From the NCBI GenBank assembly GCA_040901775.1, contig JBBDYF010000227.1, forward strand, positions 1-64,000: a stretch of 64,000 nt of DNA. The letters are read 5' to 3'. Positions 36,111-43,639 of the stretch are shown one piece after another. The notes below the pieces were generated by a model. That model saw only the letters and a list, made by a program, of their open reading frames with translations. It made no database searches and was not told the origin of the DNA. Position numbers and translations under genes: made by a program. Positions within the stretch are counted from its first letter, which is position 1, and each line of letters starts with the position of its first letter. Source of the stretch: CAYLLN01 sp040901775. GTDB lineage: Bacteria > Planctomycetota > Planctomycetia > Pirellulales > Pirellulaceae.

Positions 36111-36143
36111 CACGGTCCCTCGCTTACGCTTCGGGTTGGTGTA
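36111..36143 (-). repeat. TRSVSEG dispersed repeat, intergenic copy
   Basis: Inverse complement of the element in the PSD1 gene (22444), matching for about 28 bases and continuing with GTGCC. It lies between the response regulator and the TIM-barrel protein. Confidence 0.8.
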
Positions 36144-36253
36144 GGTAGCTACGCGGGCTCGCCGCTTAGTATAAAGGAAACCGGCCAAACGATGCAGCCG
36201 GCGAACTTCCCGGCATCGCCTCCCATTGCGGCCACTTCAAGGAGCCCTCGCAC

Positions 36254-37147
36254 ATGTCCTTTACACGTCGCACTTTTCTGGCGGGCTCGGCGGCGGCCGC
36301 TTCTGCCCCGCTGGTTGCCACGCACCTGCACGCGGCCGAAGAGCCAACAATCGAACCAGGTTCGCTCGGGAAGACCAAAAACACCCGCTTCGCCGTCAAT
36401 ATCGAGATGTGGTGGAGCAAGCTCCCCTTTCTCGATCGGCTGCGAAAGGCGGCCGAATTTGGCTATCCGGCGGTCGAGTTCTGGCCGCACGATGGGAAAG
36501 ACCTGGCAGCGATCGCCCGCCTGTCGCAGGAATTGAAGATCGAGATTGCCCAGTTTACCGCCTGGGGTTTTCAGCCCGGTATGAACGACCCCAATCAGGA
36601 AGATGCGTTCGTCGCCGCCATCGAGAAGGGGTGCGCGGTGGCTCACCAGCTCAAGTGCCGAAAAATGACCGTGGTGGCGGGCGATAATCAGCCGGGCATG
36701 ACGAAAGACCAGATGCACGCGCAATGCATCCAAGCGCTGAAGCGGGCCGCACCGATCGCTGAGCGTGAAAGGGTGATGCTGATTCTCGAACCGATGAACG
36801 GCCGGGTCGATCATCCGGGGCATTGCCTGTACGGCAGCGAAGATGCGGTCAAAATCTGCAAAGCGGTCGGCAGCTCCGCGCTGGCTATTAACTGGGATCT
36901 CTACCACATGCAGATCAGCGAAGGCGATCTGTGCGGCCGCATGAAGGATGGGATCGAGTGGATCGGCTACCTGCAACTGGCCGACCATCCGGGGCGCAAC
37001 GAGCCGGGGACGGGCGAAATCAACTACAGCCGGGTGCTGCGGCAGGCGAAGGAACTGGGCTATACCGACTACGTTGGCCTGGAACTGCGCCCCAAGACGA
37101 CCGAGCTAGCGGCGGCCATCGCGGTGAATAAGGCGGATCAGTGGTGA
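36254..37147 (+). CDS. Hydroxypyruvate isomerase-like TIM-barrel sugar isomerase, Tat-exported
   Basis: 297 residues. Tat signal FTRRTFLAGSAAAASA; AP-endonuclease-2-type TIM barrel (about 45-290) with LDRLRKAAEFGYPAVEFWPH, LILEPMNGR and NWDLYHMQISEGDL and the final GLELRP strand. The Glu/Asp/His metal-ligand pattern of the hydroxypyruvate isomerase family is present. Planctomycetes export many such proteins alongside Gfo/Idh oxidoreductases; physiological substrate unknown. Confidence 0.88.
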   Translation: MSFTRRTFLAGSAAAASAPLVATHLHAAEEPTIEPGSLGKTKNTRFAVNIEMWWSKLPFLDRLRKAAEFGYPAVEFWPHDGKDLAAIARLSQELKIEIAQFTAWGFQPGMNDPNQEDAFVAAIEKGCAVAHQLKCRKMTVVAGDNQPGMTKDQMHAQCIQALKRAAPIAERERVMLILEPMNGRVDHPGHCLYGSEDAVKICKAVGSSALAINWDLYHMQISEGDLCGRMKDGIEWIGYLQLADHPGRNEPGTGEINYSRVLRQAKELGYTDYVGLELRPKTTELAAAIAVNKADQW

Positions 37148-37293
37148 CGAGAGTTCAAAAGCCGCAAGGTGGATCTCCCTTTGCCAGCACGGCGAGCTAG
37201 CAGCAGCGAGCGGGGAAATTCGCCCTCACTTTGCCAAGCGGCCAAAGTTTTCGCCCCCGGCTCGCCGATAAAGACCGTGACGTTTGCACCGAC

Positions 37294-37310
37294 TTTGACG
37301 CCTGTGCCGG
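37294..37310 (+). promoter_or_regulatory. TTTGACGCCTGTGCCGG motif upstream of lipoprotein gene
   Basis: Differs by one base from 15488-15504 upstream of the BBP7 gene. It lies 31 bp before the start of the small lipoprotein gene. Could be a shared promoter or regulator site for envelope genes, or another repeat. Confidence 0.35.
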
Positions 37311-37340
37311 TCGTGCGGCCCGTTCCGCGGAGAACCACTC

Positions 37341-37577
37341 GTGACCAAGAACTCCTCCCTCTGCCTGAAAACCTCCTTGTGTGGCATCGGGCTGGCCCTC
37401 GCCGCCCTGGGTTCCACCGGCTGCCAGGGAACCTACGCCGGGCAGACGCTGCCGAGCGCTTATTACATTGCCGACGATATTCAATATTTCGCCCCCGGCC
37501 CCGAGTTCAAGCTGAGCCGCGAAGCCGCCGCCCAGAAGGCCTACAAGGCCGACTTGGAAGCCCAAGGCGGGCTGTAA
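37341..37577 (+). CDS. Small putative lipoprotein
   Basis: 78 residues. Signal sequence with hydrophobic core (GIGLALAALGSTGC) ending in a lipobox-like STGC at about residue 28, followed by QGTYAGQTLPSAYYIADDIQ and PGPEFKLSREAAAQKAYKAD. The mature part is short and partly helical. Function unknown; processed by LspA if the lipobox is real. A GTGCGGAGCTCGGAATTCGG repeat array starts right after its stop codon. Confidence 0.75.
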   Translation: MTKNSSLCLKTSLCGIGLALAALGSTGCQGTYAGQTLPSAYYIADDIQYFAPGPEFKLSREAAAQKAYKADLEAQGGL

Positions 37578-37579
37578 GA

Positions 37580-37694
37580 CGAGTGCGGAGCTCGGAATTC
37601 GGAGCGCGGAATTCGGAGCGCGGAATACAGCCAGCCCCGGTCTATTCGGCCGGGGTGTCGGCGTTTCTTGCCTCTGACCTCCGACCTCTGGCTT
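37580..37694 (+). repeat. Micro-repeat arrays after the lipoprotein gene
   Basis: First GAGTGCGGAGCTCGGAATTC with GGAGCGCGG units (about 37580-37626), then CTCTGACCTCCGACCTCTGG (about 37672-37691). Relatives: about 26870-26907 and 25788-25818. Confidence 0.6.
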
Positions 37695-37756
37695 TTGCCT
37701 GCCCACGGACGGACAATACACAGGACGGGGCGCAGGTGCTGCGAGCTTCGACGGCC

Positions 37757-38917
37757 ATGAAAATTGTCTGCATCCATTGCGGCGGCGAGTTCTCGATCCG
37801 GGCCGAAGACCTGGGGGGTGTCGGTCGCTGTCCGCATTGCCGGGGCGAAATCAGCCTGCCCAAGCCGGTCGAAGAGGCCCAGCCGCAGGCGGTGCAGCGC
37901 CACGCGCCGAGCAACTGGCTGGAAAATTCGTTCTCGGGGCTGGCCTCGCTGGTGATCCACCTGGTCGCGTTTCTGGTGGTCGCCCTGCTGCAAGCCAGCG
38001 GCGGCACCGGCGGCGTCGGCGAGGGGGAAGAAGTGCAGATCGGCATCCTCCCGGTCGAGGAACTGAGCGAGACGCAGGAAGAGCAACTCAGCGTCGGCGA
38101 AGTTGCCAAAGAGCAGACGACCGACCAGATGGAACTGGCCGATGTCGAAGCGCCCAGCGCCCCGGCTGCCGATTCGGCGGCGGGCGACTGGGCGGCGCTG
38201 GGCACCCCGTCGCCCAGCGGCGGAGAGTCGGGCTCGTTCGACCTGGGCTCGGTGCAGGTCGGCGGCGGCTCGATGGGCGGGGGAAGTTTTGAAGGGATGG
38301 TCGGCACACTCCGCCGCACGGGCCTCGATGTTGTCCTTTGTTTCGACAGCACGGGCAGCATGTCGCCCGAGATCGACCAGGTCAAAAAGCAGATTGAGCG
38401 GATCGGCGCGACCCTGACCCGGCTGGTTCCCAAGGCGCGGATCAGCATCTGCACCTATCGCGACAACGGCGACGAGTACGTGACCAAGGGGATGCCGCTG
38501 ACCAGCAGTATTCAAGACACCAGCGATTTTCTCTCGCGCATCTCGGCCGGCGGCGGCGGCGACCATCCCGAGGCGGTCGATGAAGGGCTGTACTGGTCGG
38601 TCAATCAGAACCAGTATCGCCCCTCGGCCCGCAAGGTGATCTTGCTGTTCGGCGACGCTCCGCCGCATCCCCAAAAGCTGAAGCGATGTTTGGAGATCGC
38701 CAAAAATTTTCGCGAGCAAAACAAGGGGATCATCAGCACGGTGACCTGCCATAGCGACGAGGCGATGCCCGAGTTCTATCAGATCGCGTCGGCCGGCGGC
38801 GGCGAAGCGTTTCTCGCTCGCGACCAGCGACAAATCATGACCCAACTAATGGTCCTGGTCTTCGGCAGCCGGCACCGGCAAAAGGTTATCGAGGCGTTTA
38901 AGCTATTGGAAGAGTAG
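37757..38917 (+). CDS. Zinc-ribbon, membrane-anchored VWA-domain protein
   Basis: 386 residues. N-terminal zinc ribbon (MKIVCIHCGGEFSIR...GRCPHCRG, two CxxC), a transmembrane helix (about 62-84), a Gly/Ser-rich linker, and a von Willebrand factor A domain (about 190-380) with MIDAS DSTGSMS and a later Thr/Asp pair. The start at the zinc ribbon is chosen over the frame open from 37169, whose first 196 codons are repeat and promoter sequence. Probably a surface protein-binding module; partners unknown. Confidence 0.85.
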   Translation: MKIVCIHCGGEFSIRAEDLGGVGRCPHCRGEISLPKPVEEAQPQAVQRHAPSNWLENSFSGLASLVIHLVAFLVVALLQASGGTGGVGEGEEVQIGILPVEELSETQEEQLSVGEVAKEQTTDQMELADVEAPSAPAADSAAGDWAALGTPSPSGGESGSFDLGSVQVGGGSMGGGSFEGMVGTLRRTGLDVVLCFDSTGSMSPEIDQVKKQIERIGATLTRLVPKARISICTYRDNGDEYVTKGMPLTSSIQDTSDFLSRISAGGGGDHPEAVDEGLYWSVNQNQYRPSARKVILLFGDAPPHPQKLKRCLEIAKNFREQNKGIISTVTCHSDEAMPEFYQIASAGGGEAFLARDQRQIMTQLMVLVFGSRHRQKVIEAFKLLEE

Positions 38918-38925
38918 TCGCCCAC

Positions 38926-40011
38926 CTAAAACAGCCGCAACTGCCCGCTTGGCGGACGCGGCGGCCGAAACTGCGATGCATCGAGCGGCTCCCACGGACG
39001 GTCGAGCCCCAGCTTTCGCGCAAAGACCTGGAACGTTTGCGCCACCTGGTCGGCGTATGCGCCCTGGCCGCGCATCCGGCTGCCGAACTGGGCATCGTTG
39101 AGCTTGCCCCCGCGCATGGCGCGGATCAGCGACTGCACCCGCTCGGCCGCCAAGGGGCGGTTTCGTGCCAGCCAGTCGGTAAACACGGGAGCCACGTTCT
39201 GCGGCAGGCGGAGCATCACGTATCCCGCGCCCAGCGCGCCCGCCTCTTTGGCCGCTGCCAACAGCGCGGGGATCTCCTGGTCGGTCAGGCCGGGAATAAT
39301 CGGCGCCATCATCACCCGCACCGGAACGCCCGCGGCCGACAGCTCGCGAATCGCCCGCAACTTGGCGGCGGGCGTGGCGGTTCGCGGCTCGAGCGTGCGG
39401 GCCAGTTCCGCGTCGAGCGTGGTCACGCTCAGGGCCACGCTAACCAGGTTCAACCGGGCCAGCGGCGCGAGGATGTCCAGATCGCGCAGGATGAGCGAGT
39501 TCTTGGTGATGATGCCGATCGGCTGGCGGGCTTCGAGCAGCACCTCCAGAATGCCGCGGGTCAGTTTGAACCGCCGCTCCGCCGGCTGATAGCAGTCGGT
39601 CACGCCGGCCATCATGATGGTCTCGCTCCGCCACGATTTCTTGTTCAGTTCCTTGCGCAGCAGCCGCACCGCATCGTGCTTGACGAGAATTTTCGTTTCA
39701 AAGTCGATCCCGGCGTTCATCCCCAGCGTTTCGTGCGTCGGCCGGGCGTAGCAATAGGCACAGCCATGCTCGCAGCCGCGATACGGATTGATGCTGAAGC
39801 GGAAGGGGATGTCGGGGCTGTCGTTCTCGCGAATGAGCGAGGCGGAGTTGTCGGGCAGAAAGAGCGTGGGAACCGCCCGCTCGTCGGCCAGCAGGTCGTC
39901 GTCCGCGGCCAATTGCTCGTAGTCGGCTTCGTGGCGAACGGCCTCGAAGCGGTTGGCGGGGACCGCGCCCGTGCCGCGGCCGACGACGCAAACTTTGGGA
40001 GCGTCGGGCAT
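38926..40011 (-). CDS. PA0069-type radical SAM protein
   Basis: 361 residues. Radical SAM cluster motif YRGCEHGCAYCYARPTHE (C-x3-C-x2-C, about 76-83), then TKILVKHDAVRLL, GVTDCYQPAERR and LALSVTTLDAELARTLEPRT, hallmarks of this SPL-related family. Function is not established; relatives are annotated as radical SAM proteins of the PA0069 family. Start taken at MPDAPKVCVVGRGTG. Converges on the VWA gene with an 8-bp gap. Confidence 0.9.
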   Translation of the reverse strand: MPDAPKVCVVGRGTGAVPANRFEAVRHEADYEQLAADDDLLADERAVPTLFLPDNSASLIRENDSPDIPFRFSINPYRGCEHGCAYCYARPTHETLGMNAGIDFETKILVKHDAVRLLRKELNKKSWRSETIMMAGVTDCYQPAERRFKLTRGILEVLLEARQPIGIITKNSLILRDLDILAPLARLNLVSVALSVTTLDAELARTLEPRTATPAAKLRAIRELSAAGVPVRVMMAPIIPGLTDQEIPALLAAAKEAGALGAGYVMLRLPQNVAPVFTDWLARNRPLAAERVQSLIRAMRGGKLNDAQFGSRMRGQGAYADQVAQTFQVFARKLGLDRPWEPLDASQFRPPRPPSGQLRLF

Positions 40012-40262
40012 GGGTTGGCCACTGGAATGCGAGAAGTTAGACGTAATGCCGAATTGTACACGTTCGCCGCGGCGCAGGCAGGCTAAGTTTCCAAGTGGAA
40101 AACAATCGAATCTTAATTCGTCAAAGTGTCCAGTTAGCAAGTGGCCTAGACCGAGCGACGTTATGTCGCGATCCTAAGTTATTGTTAGATAACGACTTGT
40201 GGTTTTGCCTGCAAGTTTGGCGGTTGCTCGCTTGAATCCTCGTGCTAAAACGTGTCGCTTTC

Positions 40263-40291
40263 TTGACTGGGAGCAAGAATTAACCGATAAT
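40263..40291 (+). promoter_or_regulatory. Consensus-like sigma-70 promoter
   Basis: TTGACT, 17-bp spacer, GATAAT. Unusually good match for this window, in a lower-GC 348-bp intergenic region, and directed at the two hairpins of 40304-40352. Confidence 0.6.
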
Positions 40292-40297
40292 CCCATT

Positions 40298-40360
40298 AGC
40301 TCATCTGCCCATGGCAGAAGGAGTATCTGAGGCCGTCCAATTGGGCGGCCTCTGTCATTT
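40298..40360 (+). ncRNA. Candidate small RNA (two hairpins around AAGGAG)
   Basis: Transcript predicted from the promoter at 40263-40291. Hairpin 1: TCTGCC-CAT-GGCAGA (40304-40318). An exposed AAGGAG (40318-40323). Hairpin 2: GAGGCCG-T-CC-AATT-GG-G-CGGCCTC (40329-40352), followed by TGTCATTTC, a poor U-tract. Size and shape suit a regulatory RNA; AAGGAG is anti-SD-complementary and contains GGA, so mRNA sequestration or CsrA binding are possibilities. A short ORF in the same region (ATG at 40311) is an alternative. Confidence 0.4.
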
Positions 40361-40890
40361 CATGGCTTCAGTTCTCCGTAATCTCTCGCAAGAGCTTCGC
40401 GCCTCTGCTTTCTCTGCACCCAATACGCAGTAACGAGCAAGAAGTGACTGCTCCTTTCGCTAAGCACCACCAGGTAGCTGAAATCTGTCAGCGACAGCAG
40501 CAGCCGCTTGTCATTGCCGTGGGATGTTCTTGTTACGGCTTTCCAGCGCAGAACCTTGCCGTCTGTGGCTTCCAAAATGGGACGAATCCAGCGAATCCGC
40601 TCGCATCGTTCCAAATCTGGAACGCGATTAATTTCACGAAGCCTCGGTCCCACGCGCTCTGAATCGGACTCATTGTCTACTGAAATCAAGTGCCAAAACG
40701 TGGCATTCTTTCCTCCCAGAAGTGGCTGCTGACGCAAGCGAACGAGCTTTCCAAGGCACTGCGGAGAGTTCCATAGAAAATCGCGATCAAAGTGCCCGTA
40801 CAATTCGTCTTCATACGCGGCCCACGTCCTCGGCCCCACGCTGAAGTTGTTCGATCTCGGGGTCGGGGCGGCAGCCGAGCAACGCTGCAA
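40360..40890 (-). CDS. Hypothetical protein, possible phage-type toxin/nuclease family
   Basis: 176 residues to the ATG at 40890; a GTG at 40839 that begins VGPRTWAAYEDELYGHF is an alternative. Ordered motifs GKLVRLRQQPLLGGKNATFW, HLISVDNES, DLERCERIRWIRPI, LLLSLTDFSYLVVLSERSSH and FLLVTAYWVQ recall a family of small phage- and island-borne proteins with a RelE/barnase-like core, often annotated as toxins. I am not sure of the family name. Its lower GC content than neighbours suggests acquisition. The start overlaps the next small ORF's 3' end. Confidence 0.55.
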   Translation of the reverse strand: MQRCSAAAPTPRSNNFSVGPRTWAAYEDELYGHFDRDFLWNSPQCLGKLVRLRQQPLLGGKNATFWHLISVDNESDSERVGPRLREINRVPDLERCERIRWIRPILEATDGKVLRWKAVTRTSHGNDKRLLLSLTDFSYLVVLSERSSHFLLVTAYWVQRKQRREALARDYGELKP

Positions 40891-41044
40891 GGACGGCCAG
40901 CACGATCAGCAGAGTGCGGAGGCGGTATGGCATCGTTTCGAGGTTTCCTCGCCAGATGCGAGTGATCGCTTGGTAGAGCAGCAAGGCGAGTATGAATGGC
41001 GATGCGACGACGACGACGGCAATCCACGCCGGCAAGATCAGCAC
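40811..41044 (-). CDS. Small two-helix membrane protein (YRLRTLLIVLA type), copy 1
   Basis: 77 residues: helix 1 about 4-24, then PYRLRTLLIVLAVLAALLGC, a signature common in planctomycete membrane proteins, and a polar tail. A 36-bp stretch (40893-40928) encoding RLRTLLIVLAV is identical to one in copy 2 (41273-41308). Function unknown. Confidence 0.5.
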   Translation of the reverse strand: MLILPAWIAVVVVASPFILALLLYQAITRIWRGNLETMPYRLRTLLIVLAVLAALLGCRPDPEIEQLQRGAEDVGRV

Positions 41045-41100
41045 GGCCCACGACCTAGAGATCGTGCCGTCTGCAAGCCCTTGCAGCAGTTGAGGCGGCT

Positions 41101-41313
41101 TCAGGTGTCGCTATCCATGCCTTTGATTGTAGCCGGCGGCGAGGGAGTCGTCGCTGGCTTCAAGGTGTTCGGCCCGCAGTCCACAGAATCGATGTATTCC
41201 TGCCGCCTGCGCTGGGCCTCGGCCAGGGCAGCACCACCGCCAATCCATACGCCCGCCAGCACCGGCGGCAGCACGGCCAGCACGATCAGCAGAGTGCGGA
41301 GGCGGTATTGCAT
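41101..41313 (-). CDS. Small membrane protein (YRLRTLLIVLA type), copy 2
   Basis: 70 residues starting MQYRLRTLLIVLAVLPPVLA, one membrane helix, then a basic/polar segment AEAQRRRQEYIDSVDCGPNT. Matches the planctomycete QYRLRTLLIVLA family whose members normally open at exactly this Met. Function unknown; near-duplicate of the preceding ORF over the hydrophobic part. Confidence 0.6.
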   Translation of the reverse strand: MQYRLRTLLIVLAVLPPVLAGVWIGGGAALAEAQRRRQEYIDSVDCGPNTLKPATTPSPPATIKGMDSDT

Positions 41314-41325
41314 GGGGTTAGCCGC

Positions 41326-41664
41326 CTACCAGATTTTGAGCATCCAAAGGACCGTTGCAAGTGAATGCGGTGACTGCAGGAGCAGCACCAACCCTCCCGA
41401 TACCCGGATGACGCCCGAACCCTTCCACATCGCGATTCCAGTGAAAACGGGGCCTATGAATGCCGCCCATGCTTTGACCCAAAAGAACAACAATAGTGGA
41501 ACGCGCAAACCGTCTATTCGGTTAATCATTGGACCGACGGAGGGGAAGAGCGAGGTTGACCACGACACCAGGCAGCACACGACACCCAGCACAAGCAACA
41601 CCAACGCCACTCCCGATTGCTTTGCGGGTTCAGTCTGCGGTGACTCATACGGGTTCGGCTCCAT
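41326..41664 (-). CDS. Small membrane protein of the NPYESP type
   Basis: 112 residues starting MEPNPYESPQTEP, the characteristic proline-rich opening of a large class of small planctomycete membrane proteins, followed by three predicted helices (about 19-39, 55-75, 85-107). Start preferred at 41664 over 41697 to place the NPYESP motif at the N-terminus. Function unknown. Confidence 0.65.
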   Translation of the reverse strand: MEPNPYESPQTEPAKQSGVALVLLVLGVVCCLVSWSTSLFPSVGPMINRIDGLRVPLLLFFWVKAWAAFIGPVFTGIAMWKGSGVIRVSGGLVLLLQSPHSLATVLWMLKIW

Positions 41665-41758
41665 TTCCCTGATTGTAGCCGGCTGGGAGTGGGTCAATCG
41701 ACCACGGGATCGGCCGCCCGAGAAATCTCAAACGGTATCACTACCCAGGGAGAGAGGA

Positions 41759-42229
41759 CTAAATCCGGCCGAGCAACGTGCGCAGCGCGGCCAGCTCGAC
41801 CGGCTTGACCAGGTACTCGTCGCAGCCTGCTTCGGCGGCCAGCTTCCGATGAGCGGCGTGGCCGTAGCCGCTAAGGGCGACGATGAACATGTTCTGCGTC
41901 ACCGGATTGGCTCGCAGCCGCCGGGCCACTTCGCAGCCATCCATCGCGGGCAAGCCCAGATCGAGCAGCACGGCTTGCGGCTGGAACTGGCTGGCCAGCG
42001 CCAGGGCTTGCGGACCCGAGTTGGCCGTTCGCACTTCGTATTTCAGCATTCGCAGTAACAGCGCCAGGCTTTCCGCCGCGTCGGCCAGGTCGTCCACGAT
42101 CAAGATGCGCAAGGGGCCGCCCGGCCTGACAGAGTCGGACGGTGCGGGCAACGCGGGGTCAGGCGAATCTTTCGCCACAGGCCACCTCAGGGGCAGTTCG
42201 AACAGGACGGTGGAACCAAGCTCGTCCAC
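41759..42229 (-). pseudogene. Receiver domain, probable remnant of a hybrid histidine kinase
   Basis: 156 residues. The receiver (about 42-156) is intact: LIVDDLADAA, phosphoacceptor in VLLDLGLPAMDG, VALSGYG, YLVKPVE. The first 16 residues, MDELGSTVLFELPLRWP, match the last beta-strand region of a histidine-kinase ATPase domain (GSTFxxxLPL), so the kinase portion appears to have been lost just upstream. It may still be expressed as a stand-alone response regulator from this ATG. Confidence 0.6.
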
Positions 42230-42412
42230 GGCGATGAGATAGTGTGATCGAGACGACGGGCTACTTCTGTCCGCCAGCGTACAGACCTCCCGTTTGCTGC
42301 GCGGCCAGGGCGCGGCCGCCGGTCAATCAACCCGCGGCGCAAACAAACAGCAGCCAATGCGCGGATTGAGCGAAATACGAGGATTCGCACGCGGTTGACG
42401 GCAACAAACGTT

Positions 42413-42428
42413 TGGCATCGAAGTTGCG
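42413..42428 (+). promoter_or_regulatory. Putative sigma-54 promoter for the Crp/Fnr gene
   Basis: TGGCATC-GAAG-TTGCG against the sigma-54 consensus TGGCACG-N4-TTGCW, with the invariant GG and GC at correct spacing. It is about 58 bp upstream of the ATG at 42487. Confidence 0.6.
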
Positions 42429-42486
42429 TTGAAGGCGCACGCACGCTTGGTTTGCCCGTGGGATGGACGGCTAGGAGTGGAACATC

Positions 42487-43209
42487 ATGGCAAGGCAACC
42501 TGAACCGCAACGGACTGTTCAAAATCGTATTCTGGCGGCCTTGCCGCCGCGCGAGCTCGAGCGGCTGTTGCCACGGATGCAGCGCGTACCGATCAAGCTG
42601 CATCAGGTCGTCCACGAACCGGTCGGCCTGTTTACCGAGGTCTATTTCCCTGAAGAGGGATTGATCTCGGTGGTGACCAGCATGGACGACGGCAGCACGA
42701 TCGAAGTCGCCACGGTCGGCAACGAGGGGCTGGCCGGCCTGCCGGTGCTGATGGGCATCGAGAAGGTTCCGCAGCGCTACCTCGTCCAGATCGAGGGACA
42801 GGCGATGCGAATGCGCGCCGATACTCTGTGGCAAGAGACGCGCGAGGACACGCCGCTGCGGCGCTTGCTGATGCGATATCAAACGGCGTTTTTCTCGCAG
42901 ATCATGCAAAGCGTGGCCTGCAACGGCCTGCACAACATCCAGCAGCGGTGCTGCCTGTGGCTGCTGCGGTGCCTGGACCGATCGCGCTCGTCGGAGGTGG
43001 TCATCACGCACGAGTTTTTGGGGCAAATGCTGGGGGTCCGCCGCGCGAGCGTGACCGAGGTGCTCAAGCCGTTGCATGCCAAGGGTTGGATCGGCCATCG
43101 CCGAGGGGTCGTTTCGGTGCTCGATCGGCAAGGGCTGGAACGGGTCACCTGCGAGTGCTACCAGGTCGTACGCAACGAATTCGATCGGATGCTCAGCGGC
43201 GCGGTGTAG
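42487..43209 (+). CDS. Crp/Fnr-family transcriptional regulator
   Basis: 240 residues. N-terminal cyclic-nucleotide-type beta-roll (about 20-125), dimerisation helix (about 125-160) and a Crp-type winged HTH (about 165-230, THEFLGQMLGVRRASVTEVL). No N-terminal Cys cluster, so it is not an FNR-type iron-sulfur sensor; the phosphate-binding cassette RxS of cAMP binders is not obvious (GNEGLAGLPVLMG). AGGAG lies nine bases before the ATG. Targets unknown; divergent from the receiver-domain gene. Confidence 0.88.
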   Translation: MARQPEPQRTVQNRILAALPPRELERLLPRMQRVPIKLHQVVHEPVGLFTEVYFPEEGLISVVTSMDDGSTIEVATVGNEGLAGLPVLMGIEKVPQRYLVQIEGQAMRMRADTLWQETREDTPLRRLLMRYQTAFFSQIMQSVACNGLHNIQQRCCLWLLRCLDRSRSSEVVITHEFLGQMLGVRRASVTEVLKPLHAKGWIGHRRGVVSVLDRQGLERVTCECYQVVRNEFDRMLSGAV

Positions 43210-43272
43210 GGGCAAGCTTGCGAGCGTTCGGGCGAGGACGCTCAATAACAACGGTTAACGCGGAGAAGCTTG

Positions 43273-43520
43273 CAATCCGGCGGCGAGTGCGGCACGCTGG
43301 TCAGCGACCTGTTCCCCCATCTGCGCGACCAGATGGACGACATGAGACCGACGAAATTGGGGCCACGGTCGCTTCCAACCGCTGCCACGTCCACGACTTT
43401 CACGCCACGATTCTGCACCTATTGGGCATCGACCACACCCGCCTGACCTATCGCCACGGCGGCCGCGGCTATCGCCTGACCGACGTGCACGGCAACGTGG
43501 TGACGGAAATTCTGGCGTGA
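43273..43520 (+). pseudogene. DUF1501 gene remnant with internal deletion
   Basis: First segment (43273-about 43345) reads SGGECGTLVSDLFPHLRDQM, matching a conserved mid-N-terminal block of DUF1501. After a short junction and a frame change, a second segment (from about 43378) reads HVHDFHATILHLLGIDHTRL and ends DVHGNVVTEILA-stop, the canonical DUF1501 C-terminus. About four fifths of the normal 400-480 residues are missing. The following WD40 gene is a usual neighbour of intact PSD1/DUF1501 loci. Confidence 0.7.
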
Positions 43521-43639
43521 TGAATCGCACGCGCCCTGAATTTTGGCGCTGTCGATCCTTGCGATGCGGGCGCGGGGCGTAGTACCGTAGGGGACAGTCA
43601 TTGTCCCGCGACTCGTTACGCGACCCGGAGATTTGCCCC

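Noticed and set aside
40012..40359. tRNA gene in the low-GC intergenic region
   Set aside because: No cloverleaf with a GGTTCRA-type T-loop could be drawn; the hairpins fit a small RNA better.
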